A stretch of DNA of 64,000 bases from Nectonema munidae (taxonomy: Eukaryota > Nematomorpha > Nectonematoida > Nectonematidae), in assembly GCA_030549495.1 (NCBI GenBank), contig JAUIRK010000110.1, positions 930,001 through 994,000 on the forward strand. Direction: 5' to 3'. How positions within the stretch are numbered: position 1 is the stretch's first letter; each line of letters begins with the position of its first letter. The position numbers and the translations under genes were made by a program. The notes under the pieces were generated by a model. That model was not told the DNA's origin, ran no database searches, and worked only from the letters and a program-made list of their open reading frames with translations. This document shows positions 45,020 through 57,741 of this stretch, piece by piece.

Positions 45020-45698
45020 TTCTATCTGAAAACTTTAGATTTCTACTGGATTAAATAAATTTGATCTCCTGAACAAGGCTCAGCCCAGGGTTGTCGTTCT
45101 TCACTAGAGGAAATTATGGGATGGACTTGCTTTAGGAGGATCTATGTTGTAACTTTTCTCAAGATACAGCTTATTAATTTGCTGATTATTATTATTTGAA
45201 TATTTATTATTACAATAAAACCGTGGTATGAAAGTGAGTTTCAAGTTACCTTTTACAAATTATTCTAAGCCTATGTAGAAAGAGAATTGAGATAATAAAT
45301 AATACGATCTAGTAAGCAAAACCATAAAACATACTTTACATTTTTATTAAAAATATGAATATAGCAAATAAAAATATAGAAAATTGAGTTAGAGCGTTCT
45401 TCACACAAAAATGGACGGCTACGGTATCAAGAACGCATACGATTTGTTCAAAAGAAAAATCATCAAACAAGAAAGTAAAGAGAGTATTCACTGGGTTACA
45501 AATTAATTTTTTGTTTCATTATAAATTTTAGTATTTTTTAAGATGTTTATTTTAAGGTTCAAGGCTAATCAACTAACTAGGAGCCTCACGAATCTTCACT
45601 AATGCTCACACCTTATGCAATTATCCTGTAGCCTAACACACCTTAAGTAATTATCTTGTAGCCTTGCACCCTCATTAATGCAAACACAATCACTTAGT
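45020..45698. other. Gene-less stretch
   Basis: No supported gene. A 31-codon ATG frame at 45411-45506 (MDGYGIKNAYDLFKRK) has better composition than its surroundings but is too short to call. Confidence 0.4.
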
Positions 45699-45975
45699 CA
45701 GGGCCGGCCCTAGTGTTCGCGGGGCTCTATGCAAAATGGATTGCGCGGGGCCCAGTGTGGGTAGGAAAAAAGATTAAAAGTGAGAAATAAGATTTTGAAA
45801 AAAAGAAAAGAGATTTGTTTTATTACTTTTCCATAACACAAAATGACGATCAAAGTAACTTTACTTTACGAACCTTGCATTTAGCGAAATCATACAATAT
45901 ATAATCAAAATGAAAAATGAGAAGCGTGGGGCCCACTGCGGCCGCATAGGTTGCAGTGGCCTAAGGTCGGCCCTG
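45699..45975. mobile_element. hAT-type MITE, copy 1 (277 bp)
   Basis: Ends CAGGGCCGGCCCTAG and CTAAGGTCGGCCCTG form terminal inverted repeats of the hAT CAGGG...CCCTG kind. The flanking 8-mers CACTTAGT and CACCTGGT match at 6 of 8 positions, consistent with an aged 8-bp target duplication. The interior is non-coding. A second, closely similar copy lies at 63421-63695 in the same orientation. Confidence 0.92.
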
Positions 45976-46013
45976 CACCTGGTTACTCAAAGACAAATAA
46001 AGAGTATATATAC

Positions 46014-47840
46014 TTTCGGCTAAGCTGGAACAGTTAGAGAGCGGGTCCTCAGGTTGTGGATAGTGGATCGGCAATCAGATATGGTGGTTAGCTACGACAT
46101 AAGCAAGCTTAGCTTGACGAATAAGCAGCCCCGAACAAACAACGACGACATAACAAGACGGAGTAGTAGATTGGGTGACTCCTTTCTACAAGTTAAAATG
46201 CTTCGTGTTCAGAACGATGTCGTGACAAGGCGCCTTCAAATAAGCCTAGTTACTGCTGCCTTGCAGTTAGTCAAATTAGACAAAGGCTCACCACGTAATA
46301 TCTCCAAGAATAACCACGGTAAACTAGAAAACAAAATTGAATATAAATAATATGCTTAGTGGAGGTAGCTATGTGCAGCAGGTAGCACTCGACCGTTATA
46401 AAACGACTGCTAGCAGGCTTAAAAGAGAACCAATAAGAATAGCTACATGGAATGTAAGGACACTATACCAAAATGGCAAACTAGCAAATTTAGAAAAAGA
46501 AATGGCAAGACTAAAGATTGATATATTAGGAATAGGAGAGATGAGATGGCCTGGAGCAGGAGAAATGACAACAGATGAAGGAAGGAAAGTTATATACTCT
46601 GGAGGACAAACACCGAATAGAGGAGTTGGAATTATGATACATAAAAATATCAAAAAGGATTTTGGCCAATATCAGACAGAATAATAATGATGAAGATAAA
46701 AGGAAATCCCTTGAATATAAATATAATTCAGGTATACGCACCAACAGATGATAGTAGCAAAGAAGAAATTCAGACCTTTTACGAAGAGATGTCAAAAGCA
46801 AGAGAATGTTGTAAAGAACACGAAATAATAATACTACTGGGTGACTTGAACGCAAAAGTAGGAAATGGAAGGCAAGAAGATATAGTAGGACCACATGGAT
46901 TTGGAAAGAGAAATGCAAGAGGAGATACATGGGTGGAATGGTGTTCACAATACCAGCAAGTAATAACAAACACATGGTTTAAACATCACCCAAGAAAACT
47001 ATGGACATAGAAAAGTCCAGGAGGAAATACAAAAACCAAATTGATTATATCACAAAAAATAGAAGGTTCAGAAACGAAATTAAGCAAGTTAAAGCTTAGC
47101 CTGGGGCAAATTGCAACAGCGATCACAATGCGGTAATTACAGCTGTAAAAATAATACTAAAGAAAAAGAGAAATGTTAAATCAGAGAAGAGATTTTGATA
47201 TGCTGAAGAAAACCCAAGAAAAAAGAGAAAGTTTAGTTTCAAAAACAATAAATAGATATAAGGCATATAGCACTTATGGGAAAAGAGAAAGAAGAAGGTG
47301 AACAACAACAAAGGAACAATCTCCAAAAAGCTCTAGAAGAGACAATTGAAGAAATACCTAAGACTAAATGGAAAAGAAAAAATCCGAGGATTAACGAAGA
47401 AATCCTAAACTTAATGGATGAAAGAAGTAAAGTAAAAAATAAAGATGTAAAGAAATATAAAGAATACAACAGAAGAATACATAAAGAATGCATTGCAGCA
47501 AAAGAAAAATAGATGAATGAAAAATGTGCCTAAATTGAAGAACTATCAAAAATAAACTCAAGAGAAATGTACGACAAGATAAACAAAACAATATACAGAA
47601 AAAACGGCAAAATCAAAACTCAAAAATAGATGGGAAGAGTATATACAAGAGCTATATGATGATGATAACGAAGGAACGGATATAGAAACAAACGAACAAG
47701 GACCAGAAAAGACACTAACCATGAGCAATTGAATTCGTATACGCAGAACAAATTCAGAAGAGTTCGTTGTAAAAATAGGACAAAAACTGAATCAAATAAA
47801 ATTGAAGTACAATTAGTAGATTTTTTTAAATAGATAAACA
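46014..47840 (+). pseudogene. RTE-like LINE, 5' half (endonuclease)
   Basis: Contains a 5' leader, then KREPIRIATWNVRTLYQNGK (about 46424-46485), LGIGEMRWPGAGEM (catalytic Glu), NRGVGIMIHKN, INIIQVYAPTDDSSKEE, IILLGDLNAKVGNGRQEDIV, GFGKRNARGD and YRNQIDYITKNRRFRNEIK. The linker region is rich in Lys and Glu (47276-47512). Several stops and frame changes occur. The match fades after about 47840, before the RT. This is the family usually labelled craniofacial development protein 2-like, distinct from that of the intact LINE at 33226-36632. The RT half of what looks like the same family lies at 53583-56533. Confidence 0.85.
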
Positions 47841-48589
47841 AATTGGAAAAAAATATATATTATATATAATGTATAGAATATTATAGATTCGTTTAAATAT
47901 ATGTAAATATATGTTGATGAAGTTTAAAGGGTGTGGTACAAGGAAAATAAAACAGGAAATTTAGAGATAAAATTTAAGTTAAACTGTTGTAGAAGGGATT
48001 TGCAAGCGTAACAGTTGGGAATTGAACATGAAAAATTTTCATAGTAACTTAAGTAAAAACTTTTGATCCATTTTTAAAATAATGTGAGAATAGAATAATA
48101 ATAATAATAAGGGTCAGTAATATTGCAGTTGAAACAAAGAGACAGTTTGTAAGAGAATGATTATCTGGATTTTGAACATTTGTAATAAGGCAGAATCATT
48201 GTTATAGGATGTCAAGGAGTTGTTCGGTTTTTCCGATATTTACAGAAATGAATTCATAAGAAGAAAATTTAAGAATTTGTAGGGGAATAGATCAACTTTC
48301 ATATGATATATCAGGCCCGTAATCCCTTTTTTTTGTTTTTCATTTACTAAAACCTATTTTTTTATTTTGTGTATAAATTTTTTACTTATCACAAATGTTA
48401 CCTTTTTAATTTTGAAATTCTTATCAATAATAATTTTTTTAATTCAAAATTAAAAAATAATTTGATTTAAAAATTTTTTAATTGTTGGTGCACAGTCTCG
48501 AATAAAAAAAGAAACTCCATTAGCTATACATATATTCATTGTAGTAACCACTGTTTAAATTTAGAAATCATTCATTGATGTTCAACAAC
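47841..48589. other. AT-rich stretch with (AAT)n
   Basis: No coding block. A short (AAT)n microsatellite lies at 48094-48110. It separates the LINE endonuclease half from the hAT relic. Confidence 0.5.
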
Positions 48590-50170
48590 TTTTGTGCATA
48601 ACATATGTCTTAAAAAATGTTGTTTGTACTGTTTAAATAGTCCAAAAAGAAGTGGCGCTCTTGAATTGGTTATAAATAATAATAATAATAATACAAAGAA
48701 TGAAAAGAAAAGAAAGCGATTGTTAGTCTTTTGTAAAACTCGTTGGGCAGAAAGGAACAATGCATATTATCATTTTCACATTAATTTTGTATATATTGTC
48801 GAGACTTTAGAAATGATAGGTTACAAGCGTCATTTTGATAAGTATGGTACTAGCTTTGCTGGCTGGGATAAGAGTAATGGCAGTAGTGCATAGCAAATAT
48901 TACACAGCATTACTTCTTTTCAATTTATTGTTATCTCCATGACAGTTTATCAATACATATCTCATTAATCTGGAATTACTGTAAAACTTCAACTAAAAGC
49001 TCTTGATATAATGGAGGCTTATGAAATGATTTCTGAAATAATTTCACTATATAAAAAAGAACGGAATGACATTGAAATAAATTTTAACCTAGAGTTTAAT
49101 GAAAGTCTTAGAATGGCTTAAAAGATAGGCGTTTCCGCTGAAATGCCCTGAATTGTTGCAAGGCAACAGTTTCGTAGTAATGCTAAAGTAAGCCCTCCAC
49201 ATGTGTACTATTTAAGAAACATTGCTGCACCTTTTCCTGATCACATTGACCGAGATGTGAGAGATCGAGTGACCGAGGATGTTTTTCCCAGGTATTATTA
49301 CTAGTTTAGGGTTGCCAGATTTCAAAAATAAAAAATCGGGACACTTTTATGACAGAATAATGTTAAGTTTATTACTAATAAAAACTAATTATTATTAAAT
49401 TATTAATATAAATAATTTTAAACAAATGAATTTTTTCGTGACACACAAAGCTGTTTTGATAAAATTGGGTTTAAACTTGACTAATTGTAACGTTAAATAT
49501 TTATAAAATCTTATTGTATAGGCGTAATTTCATTCAGGCAAACGAGAACTTCAATAAAACTGTTTTTTCTTTTTTCAATTTTCATAATTCTACTGCTGAA
49601 AACAAAATCAAGACTATGAACAAAATATAAGTAAGCTTCACTAAGAGGATTATTGAAAAATTCTAGAATAATCGGATGTCGGAATTACATATTATTATAT
49701 TGATGTGTTTTTTCATCTTGACATAGTTATGTATATTTTTTTTATTATTTATTTATCGTGTGTGAAATCTTTGAAGCAGCTCATTATATTTTGAATTCAC
49801 ACGTTTTTTTGGTTATTATAAAAAAATGAAGTTTGAAACCATATCAAAATGTAGTTACTAGACTTACGTGCCTTATATTTAATATTTTGACATATGTAAT
49901 TTAGATTTTTTTTTAATAAATATCTTTTTTTTTCTATAAAAAATGATAAGATAAGAAAATTAAGTTTAAAACTAAAAATTTCATAATTCTAGTTTTTTTT
50001 TTATGGAAGCTAAAATCGGGACAAATGGTGTCCCCTAGTTGTGCATTCGGGACGCGGGACAAAATAATATAAATTCGGACAAGTCCCGAAAAATCGGGAC
50101 GCCTGGCAACCCTATGCTAGTTTCACCCCAATTAAACATACGGTGTGTAATGTGGGCAAAAACAAAGTCT
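48590..50170 (+). pseudogene. hAT transposase relic (THAP12/ZMYM1-like), split by a MITE
   Basis: Plus-strand blocks: FCKTRWAERNNAYYHFHINF (48732-48791), FVYIVETLEMIGYKRHFDKY, TSFQFIVISMTVYQYISH (about 48913-48966), LDIMEAYEMISEIISLYKKE and VSAEMP...IVARQQFRSNAK (about 49132-49185), then YYLRNIAAPFPDHID. These follow the C-terminal half of the hAT family related to the 52-kDa repressor THAP12. After a MITE at 49308-50116 the sequence resumes with TTTCACCCCAATTAAACA. Several stops are present. The N-terminal half, including any THAP or zinc finger, is missing. Confidence 0.8.
49308..50116. mobile_element. Non-autonomous element with AGGGTTGCCAG termini (809 bp)
   Basis: The left end AGGGTTGCCAG and right end CTGGCAACCCT (50104-50114, followed by AT) are inverted copies. 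Subterminal TCGGGACA/TGTCCCGA-like motifs recur near both ends (49337, 50015, 50070, 50093). CTAGTTT flanks both sides (49301-49307 and 50117-50123), consistent with a 7-8 bp target duplication. Interior AT-rich, no coding block. Confidence 0.85.
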
Positions 50171-53100
50171 TATAGAGAGTTAACATTATTTTTGTAGGCA
50201 AAATATTTTTAGCATTTTTAAAGATGCAGTAATATAAGTTAGCTTATGGGAAACATAAGAAATATGAGTATTCCAAGAAAAATTATGATTTATGATTAAT
50301 CCCAAAAGATAAATTTAAAACTTTTTTGAACCCGATTCCATTTAAGAAGTCATCTAACTTTTTAATATCGAACTTGTACGAGAAAAGCATACTGAATGAT
50401 TTATTATAATTGACAGTTAAATTGTTGTTTCGAAACCATTTATGAATTAGGTTTAAGTTTACAAAAAAAAAGATTCAGTCCATATTAGTTCCAGAAAAAA
50501 TAGCAGTTACATCATCAGCATAAATAAGTAATGTTATGTCTTCAAGAGAATTAAGGAGATCATTAATATAAATATTGAAAAATATAGGACCGATAATAGA
50601 CACTTGGGGTACACGAGAAACGATTTTCTTTTTTTAAGAAATACAATCATTGAAAGAAACACAATGATGTTTATCAGTCAAATAAGACGCAACAAATTTA
50701 AGAAAATTTTCAGAAAAACCACAATTTCTTAATTTGGTCAGTATGTGTTTTATGCAACAATGAGTCAAATGCATGGCTCAGATCAAAGAAGAGGGAAAAA
50801 CATCTTTCTTAGATTTGATACAATTAATTATGGTATTAATAAGATAAGCATGAAAGAGTTTAGTCGAATAAGATCTTCTGAAGCCAAATTGATAACATGA
50901 AAAAAGGTTGTTCAAACTGAAATAAGTATTGATTTGTGTATGTAAATTTTTTCAAAAATTTTGGAGATGTAACTAATTATAGTTATCCATAATTATTTAT
51001 ATTGCTTTTGTTACCTTTTTATGAATCGGAGTAATTCTGCTTTCTTTCAGGATGCTAGGAAAGATATTCATTTTCAAACAGGAATTAAAGGCCAACATTG
51101 GCGAAATAAAATTTTGAATACATTTTAGATCAGACATTGAAAGCCTATAAATATCTACACAGTTCGAACTTTTTTATTCTTAATGGCCAAATGTACACCA
51201 TTCAAAGAAATTTCATGAAAAGAAAATAACTTTGCTTCTTGTTTTATAAACTCTACACAAAATAAATGATCAAATTCTGTGGCGAAGTTGTTAGAAAAAT
51301 GATAAATAAAAATAGTACACAAAGTTTTTGGCTGTTAATTTCCAAACCATCAACACTTACAGATAGAGCCTCAGAATTTTTATTTTGAGGTTTTAAGATT
51401 GTGTTGAAGATTTAAAAGTTCTACAGTCATACAAGCTCATTTTTTCTTACTGAAAAGTGATTTAGTGAAATGAAATGTTTTTTAGCTAAATTTTTGAAAT
51501 CTACAAGTTTAGTATTTAAATGCTCCAAAAGGGCTGATGGATTGTGATTTAGCCAATAATTTTTGGCAACAAAACTTAAAAATTTGCTTCTATTATAATA
51601 AGATCCATTGTTATATTTCACAGATATATGATGGTTCAATGAGACAAGAATCGGAAAATGATCTGATAAGGGAATGCCTTTACGTAAGATTTGTACTCAA
51701 ATTTATTTAGTGGAATAAAAATGTTGTCCAAAAGAGTGGAACTAGTGGGACGAGTATGAGTGGTAATTGTTGGGAGGTATGCATTTGAAATCATTACAGT
51801 AAAAAAGTTGGCAACACAACTACGACTTTTGAAATTTAAACTTTAAAATCTCCTAATAGAAAATTTTGACCATTTAATGATAGGTTTTTCAAATATTCAT
51901 CGAGTTGAGTGTTAAATGATTCCATTTCTTCACGATTTTTAGACGGTAGACGATAGAAATTATGTAAATTTATTAGAGAACTACCGAAAGTAATTTCCAG
52001 ACAAAAGAACTCCCAAAGTTTATCAAATGTGGTAGCTCAAACTTTCTTAAAGCGAAGTGATTGAAAAGTGAAAAAATAAGACCCCCGTGCTTAGAAATAA
52101 TATGATACTGAGGTATAAAAGTCAAGTCTTGTAAACATAAAACTTAAACTAGGGATTTTAGACGTGAATTCAATTCGTTGACAAATAATTATACTTCACA
52201 AAATTTGGATTTTAGAGATTGGACATTCAGAGATAGTATATTAAGATCGAAAAGTTTTCATTATTTAAATTCGATTCATTTATCATCATAAACAGAACAT
52301 TTTTTAATAAAATTTATTTCTCTCTGAACAAATTTACAATGATTATTATTCATGGCGGAGTGATTTAATTCAGAAGAACCATCATTAAAACAGTTTATGC
52401 ATTTAAACTCAGTAAATTTTTTGGTATCACAATTAGATCCATTGTGCGCTAAAGAACAAAATCTACAGACACTGGAATTTATACACTAAGAAGCGATATG
52501 TCCCTCCATACAACAGTTTGAACAATGTTTGTACATGTAATAAGAAAAAATTCTGCAATGGTAAAAGTTCAAGAACAACCTAAAATTTACTTTACATAAA
52601 TACTGATAAATAGATGAAGAAATTTTAAATACCGCAAGTTTTAGATTAGGATTTTTTACCGGCTTTGAAAAGAGGTGTTCAAAGATTGCGTCTCCTTTGG
52701 GTAAAGAATCCAGGCCATCATTTTTTAAAGCAATTGAGGAGATAATGGAGTCACCTTCAAAATCAGGAAGAAACTAAAATTTATATTTTAGGATAAACTT
52801 TTGTCTAATTGATCAATTTCACATTTTTGGATTCAAGAATAACTTTAGTCTTTTCCTTTGCTGATTTGTCTGGAAATTTCAAGGCGATCCAATTTTTAAA
52901 ATTCTAAACTTTTTTAATTGGAACAGAGCTGAGAGTTATAACCAAGTTGTTTGAAACTTCTTTTCTGTTTAGATCTTTAGTGGAAATTAAAACTCCGTGA
53001 TGGTTGTTAACAATGTCTGAGTATAAAATTTTTTCTTCCGATTTCAGTTCCTTCTTCGTATTCATATCAGAACTTTTTGACAATTTTTTAAGCGCACACC

Positions 53101-53450
53101 TTATTTCATTTAAAATCTCTCCATAATGTGATCTAGAATAATCTTTAGATAGTGTTTGGATATTTGAGTTAATATCTTTTTGAGTTTCAGTAACTTTACA
53201 AAATTGCTTGTTGGAAAAAGAACTAGAAATTTTAGTCGCATTTGAGTGCTCTTCTAAACACGATTTATAAGACCATCTTACGCCTATGGAAAAAAAATTT
53301 ATCAATCATCTCATTAAAACTATCGCCCAAACCCTGACAGCTGTAACAAAACCAAATATTACAAATTAAACATTGCGTCATATCTTTACAGGAAGCATTA
53401 TTGCAAGAAGAACAAGACCATATTCTTTCTTTTCATTAAGAACAAATATA
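50171..53450 (-). mobile_element. CR1/Jockey-type LINE 2, degraded
   Basis: Minus-strand copy with the same architecture as the LINE at 13400-16985. ORF1 begins near 53450 with a PHD-like finger (WSCSSCNN, QCLICN, WFCYSCQG; about 53430-53345). A 133-codon open stretch (53305-52904) follows, then CCHC knuckles (HCSNCCMEGHIAS, CRFCSLAHNGSNC; about 52535-52440). ORF2 is heavily broken; the endonuclease end is recognisable near 51640-51450 (NHHISVKYNNGSYYNRSKF) and RT scraps continue to about 50250. Clade-level assignment rests on the ORF1 fingers. Confidence 0.75.
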
Positions 53451-53582
53451 ATTTAATTTAAATTAAGTTTATATTTTTTGCTAGATAAGAGGATAAAAAG
53501 CAAAATAGACTAATTCAGATTTTTAGTAAAAAGAAAACGCCTTTTTAATAATTGTATGTAACAAACACATAAGAAAAAAATC

Positions 53583-56533
53583 ATTAGGAATGATAACAAT
53601 ACCTAAGATTGAAGGCACCATGAGATGTAAACAGCACAGAACAGTAAATATTATAAATCACACGGCAAAAATAATACTAAAAGCAATAGCAGAGAGGATA
53701 AAGAACAAAATAAGGAAAGAAATAACAGAAGAACAGTTTGGGATTTGTTGCAAACTCGGGAACCATCAATGCCATATATACATTTAACCGAATAGTGGAA
53801 AATATAATAGAAGTACAGAAAGAAGTATATTTAGATTACGAAATTTGATAGGGTGAGACATAAAGAACTACTAAATATTTTGAAAAACATTGGAGTAGAT
53901 GGAAAAGACTTAAAAATAATAGAAAATGTATACAAGATGCAAAAGGTGGTAGTGAAAGTTAGGATAGGAGATGTTATCTTGGATTAAAATAAAAAGAGGA
54001 GTTAGACCAGGCTGCGTGCTATCACCGGATATTTTTAATATCTACGCGGAAATCATAATGAGAAATATTGAGGGTGAGGGCATAAAGATAGCAGGAAAAA
54101 ACATCACAAAATTAGGTATACAGATGATACATTATTGATAGCTGATAGCGAAGAGAAATTACAACATCTTATACAACAGGTCGACCAACAAAGTGAGGCA
54201 GTGGGGATAAAAATTAATAGGAAGAAAACGAAAAAAGAAAGAAGCCCGAAGATAAGACTGAAGGTAGGAAATGAAGTAATTGATCAAGTGGAACCGTTTG
54301 TATACCTAGGAAGTTTAATAAACTAGGACGGAAGAAGTGATAAGGAAATAAGAAGGATAATATGAATAGAAAAGAGTGCCATGAAAAAATTCGGAAAGAT
54401 ACAGTGGTACCTCGGTTTTCGACCACAATTCGTTCCTAAAAAGTGTTCGAAAACCGATTTGGTCGAATACCGAATCACAAGCAAATAATCCGTTCTCAAA
54501 CACCAAATCAACGTAGTGTTCATGTATGTAGGACTTTGTACAAACAAATCATGGTCAAAAACCAATGTACCACTGTATTAATAAAAGGAAAAATTAAGGA
54601 AAAAATCTTTATTCATAACGTACAAGTGAGTAACAGGGCAAGTTACTACTCAGAAGTAGAGTCCTCTTCTATAGTAACTTTTTCGGAATCACAGTTTTCA
54701 TTTTGTTCTACAACTAATCTTTGTTTTTTCGGCTCAGGTAGGATTTACTTTGGAGTATTTATCCTTTTCACTAAAAAATTTCCCAATGTTTGTTGTTTCT
54801 GCCGGCTCTTTATTTTTTTAAAATGAGTAATCACATTGTCATTGAACATGTTTACTGTTCTGTTTGTAGTCACCGTGTTTCCCTACATCAAAAAAGTCAA
54901 CCTGTCTTTCATAAGTTTATGACCTGGTAGCGCTTTTTCTTCTTTTGTTATATAAGTGCGGTTTGGCAACTTTTTCTAAAATAAACAAACCTGTTTCGTC
55001 TCCATTAAAAACCTGTTCTAGGAGAAAACCTTCTGCTTTTATGAAATCATTAAATTCTTTTTTAAACTTCTCTGCTCCTTCCTTCTTTGAACTTGCGCCT
55101 CTCCATGCCTAATTACACTGTGAAATCCGCTTCTTTTTTTAAACCTTTCGAAACATCATCTGCTTGCTTTAAAATCCAACTTTTCAAAACGTGTACAATG
55201 GATTTTATTAACTAGATCTCCATAAATATTTAGCACTTTTTCACGGTTAAATGCTTCACTCACACGACCCCCTTTCAACTGTTTCTCATTAAAATACGAG
55301 CAATAACTTTTCAACTTCTTCAATTATTAACTGTTGTCTTTGTTTACTAATCACTTTAGATCTTTTTGCAACATGAGCAGCTAATCTCTTTATTTTTCAA
55401 AAAAGTTGATAATGTAGATTTCGGTATGTCATACTCTGACGCAAGATTCGAAGCACGAACTCCATTTTCATATTTTGCTATCATTTTTTTCTTTACTTTT
55501 ACTCTCTTAGTTTTTCGCTTTCCTTTGTCACCGTCACTTATATTTCTTTAGAAGACATAATTAGAGCACTGTATCTAAATAATATGTTATAAAAATTTCA
55601 TTTTTTAAGCTCTAAGAGAAAAAGAAAGAAAACGCAAGTGACAAGTGTAAATTATAAAAAATGAGAGTATGATTTGTTATGTGCAAGAATCATTATATAT
55701 GTTATGTGCACTGTTAGTGTATATAATGTGTAAATGTGTTATCAATTCTATGTGTGTATGTTTTATATAAATATTGGATGCCAGTTGTTCATGTGTGTCT
55801 GTCTTTAAATTGAGTGTTAATGAGAGAAGAAAGAAGATTGTAATGCTCTTCTATGTAACATCAAAACTTACAGTTCTTATTTCTAGTTACTATTCCTTGA
55901 AAATTTGCGTTCATCGCGTTTTGGCAGCTGGTTGAATACCGAATTCTGTTCAAAAACGGAAGCAATTTTGGCTCAGTTTTTTTGGTCGAAAACCGAATTG
56001 TACGAGTACCGAGACGTTCGGAAACCGAGGTTCCACTGTAATACAAAATTATCAACAAATATGAGAAAAAGACTATTTAATAACTATATATGGTCTACAT
56101 TGTTATATGGATGTGAAGCGTGGATTATAAACAAAAACTCGAGAAGAAAATTAGAAGCGTTTGAAATGAAAATATGGAAAACAGTACTACGAACATCTTG
56201 GATCCAAAGTTTTACGAATGAAGAAATATTAAATAAAGTTAAAACCAGAAGAAAGTTATTGACAACAATATACAAGAGACAGTTAGCCTTCGCTCGTCAC
56301 ATCGAGAGAAAAGACGGATTAGAAAAGTTGTGTACATTCGGAATGATAGAAGCAAGAATAGGACGAGGAAGACCACGGAAGAAAATCAAGGATGGACTCA
56401 AAGAAGTTATTGGAAGGATTCACAAGATAGCCGAGATGAGAAGAAAAATGAAAGATCGACAACTCTGGCGCTCCATGGTTGCCCACGTCCAAATGGATAC
56501 GGCACTTTGATGATGATGATGATGATGATATAC
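53583..56533 (+). pseudogene. RTE-like LINE, 3' half (RT), split by a Tigger element
   Basis: RT part: MITIPKIEGTMRCKQHRTVN (53590-53649), AKIILKAIAERIKNKIRKEI, KRGVRPGCVLSPDIFNIYAE (53992-54050), the YADD region as YTDDTLLIADSEEKLQ (about 54118-54165), and RLKVGNEVIDQVEPFVYLGS. After the Tigger insertion (54402-56038) it resumes with STNMRKRLFNNYIWSTLLYG (56053-56112), CEAWIINKNSRRKLEAFEMK, RQLAFARHIERKDGLEKLC and GRGRPRKKIKDGLKEVIG, ending before a (GAT)n tail at 56509-56530. The 5' side starts abruptly inside the RT. It fits the family of the endonuclease half at 46014-47840. Confidence 0.88.
54402..56038 (-). mobile_element. Tigger (pogo-group) element, internally deleted
   Basis: Termini CAGTGGTACCTCGGTTTTCGA and the complement of TCGGAAACCGAGGTTCCACTG are inverted repeats flanked by TA on both sides (54400-54401 and 56039-56040), the Tc1/mariner-type signature. 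The minus strand carries a broken TIGD1-like transposase. The helix-turn-helix is MIAKYENGVRASNLASEYDI and PKSTLSTFLKNKE (about 55490-55390), then RHGEAQVQRR-type text. The catalytic-core entry is KKLPNRTYITKEEKALPGHK near 54965-54905, followed by LMKDRLTF. The match then jumps to the C-terminal tail (KSRQKQQTLGNFLVKRINTP), so most of the DDE core is deleted. Several stops are also present. Confidence 0.9.
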
Positions 56534-56539
56534 GAAAAC

Positions 56540-57740
56540 ACAAGAATAAGAATCACTACTTTTTCTCAATAAACTGTTCTTCTTTATATATAATCAGTTT
56601 GATGTGCTAACTTTAAATTTGAAATTATTTTTTGCATATCTAATATTTATAAAAAAAAATTACACAAACACATTTTTGTATTATTGCTTACAAAACTAAA
56701 CGACCCTGGTTGTTATTACGTCTAAAGGGCGGATATAGAAATTAATTTACCGTTAGATAATATTTTTGGTAAAATGAACTTTTAATGAATAACATTCAAT
56801 ATATTTATGAGATTATTTTAAGTTTAGCTTTTTTATGATAAAAGTTTAGATAATTTATAATAAACACACGAACAGCTAATTTTGCTTATCGCAGCTTGGG
56901 AAAACTTGGACCTGCTTCTGAATAGATTCAGCATCACACTATGCCTCTCGAATCGTGATATGATGCGAAGATCAATGTGAGATCAGGAGGAAGAAAAGAA
57001 GATTTTTCGCTAGAGGAAAGAGATCGGTAAGTTACATTTTTGGGACAACTGCCTGAAGAGATTAAATTTCTGGCCAAAGCGTCTTGAGACTTTTTATATA
57101 AGAATTAGAACAGATGCCGTTGATCGCGCTGATGCTTTAAGACTAATCCCTCTAATAAACCTTTTATCTTTGAACAGAATTAAAAAGTCTGCAACTTTTA
57201 AATCTTTCCAATCATGCTCGGTAATTTAATCTGTTTACATTTGTGGTCACAAATTTCATTTTTTCACTTTGATGCAAACAACTGAACCTCTGATTTAGTA
57301 AGTTTTATATCATTCACTAGGTACTGAAGCTCTTTTTAGTCTGAAAATGAAACTTTTGTTGTAAGCTTGAATTGTATGTTGAGCATATTGGAATTGACAA
57401 CTCATTGCCTACCCATTTTCATTTTGTGATTACTTATCCTTGCAGAGTTGACTTTCAGGAATCGCAGATTACATGAAGAATCCACATCTTAGTCGGAAGC
57501 TCTCTTGAAATATATAAATGTATACAGTTTGTTATAATTCAGGCCCCATTAAAATCAGGTACTTGGGGCTTGATGAAGGCGCTTCTATCACTTGACTCTA
57601 CACAAAATGGGCAGTTTATTGCTTAGAATGTCGTTTACCCATATTCAATTTACTGGAACAAATTTAAAAAATTTATAATATTAAAAAAGAAAAAGTAGGT
57701 AAACGTTCAAAAAACACAAAGATTGAAACATTTTTTGTTA
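56540..57740. other. Gene-less stretch
   Basis: A patch near 56890-57200 is less AT-rich and has a good donor-like CGGTAAGT at 57027 on the plus strand and an acceptor-like TTTCCTCTAG on the minus strand (about 57015-57025). Neither direction gives a recognisable protein. The rest is AT-rich. Confidence 0.4.
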
Positions 57741-57741
57741 C

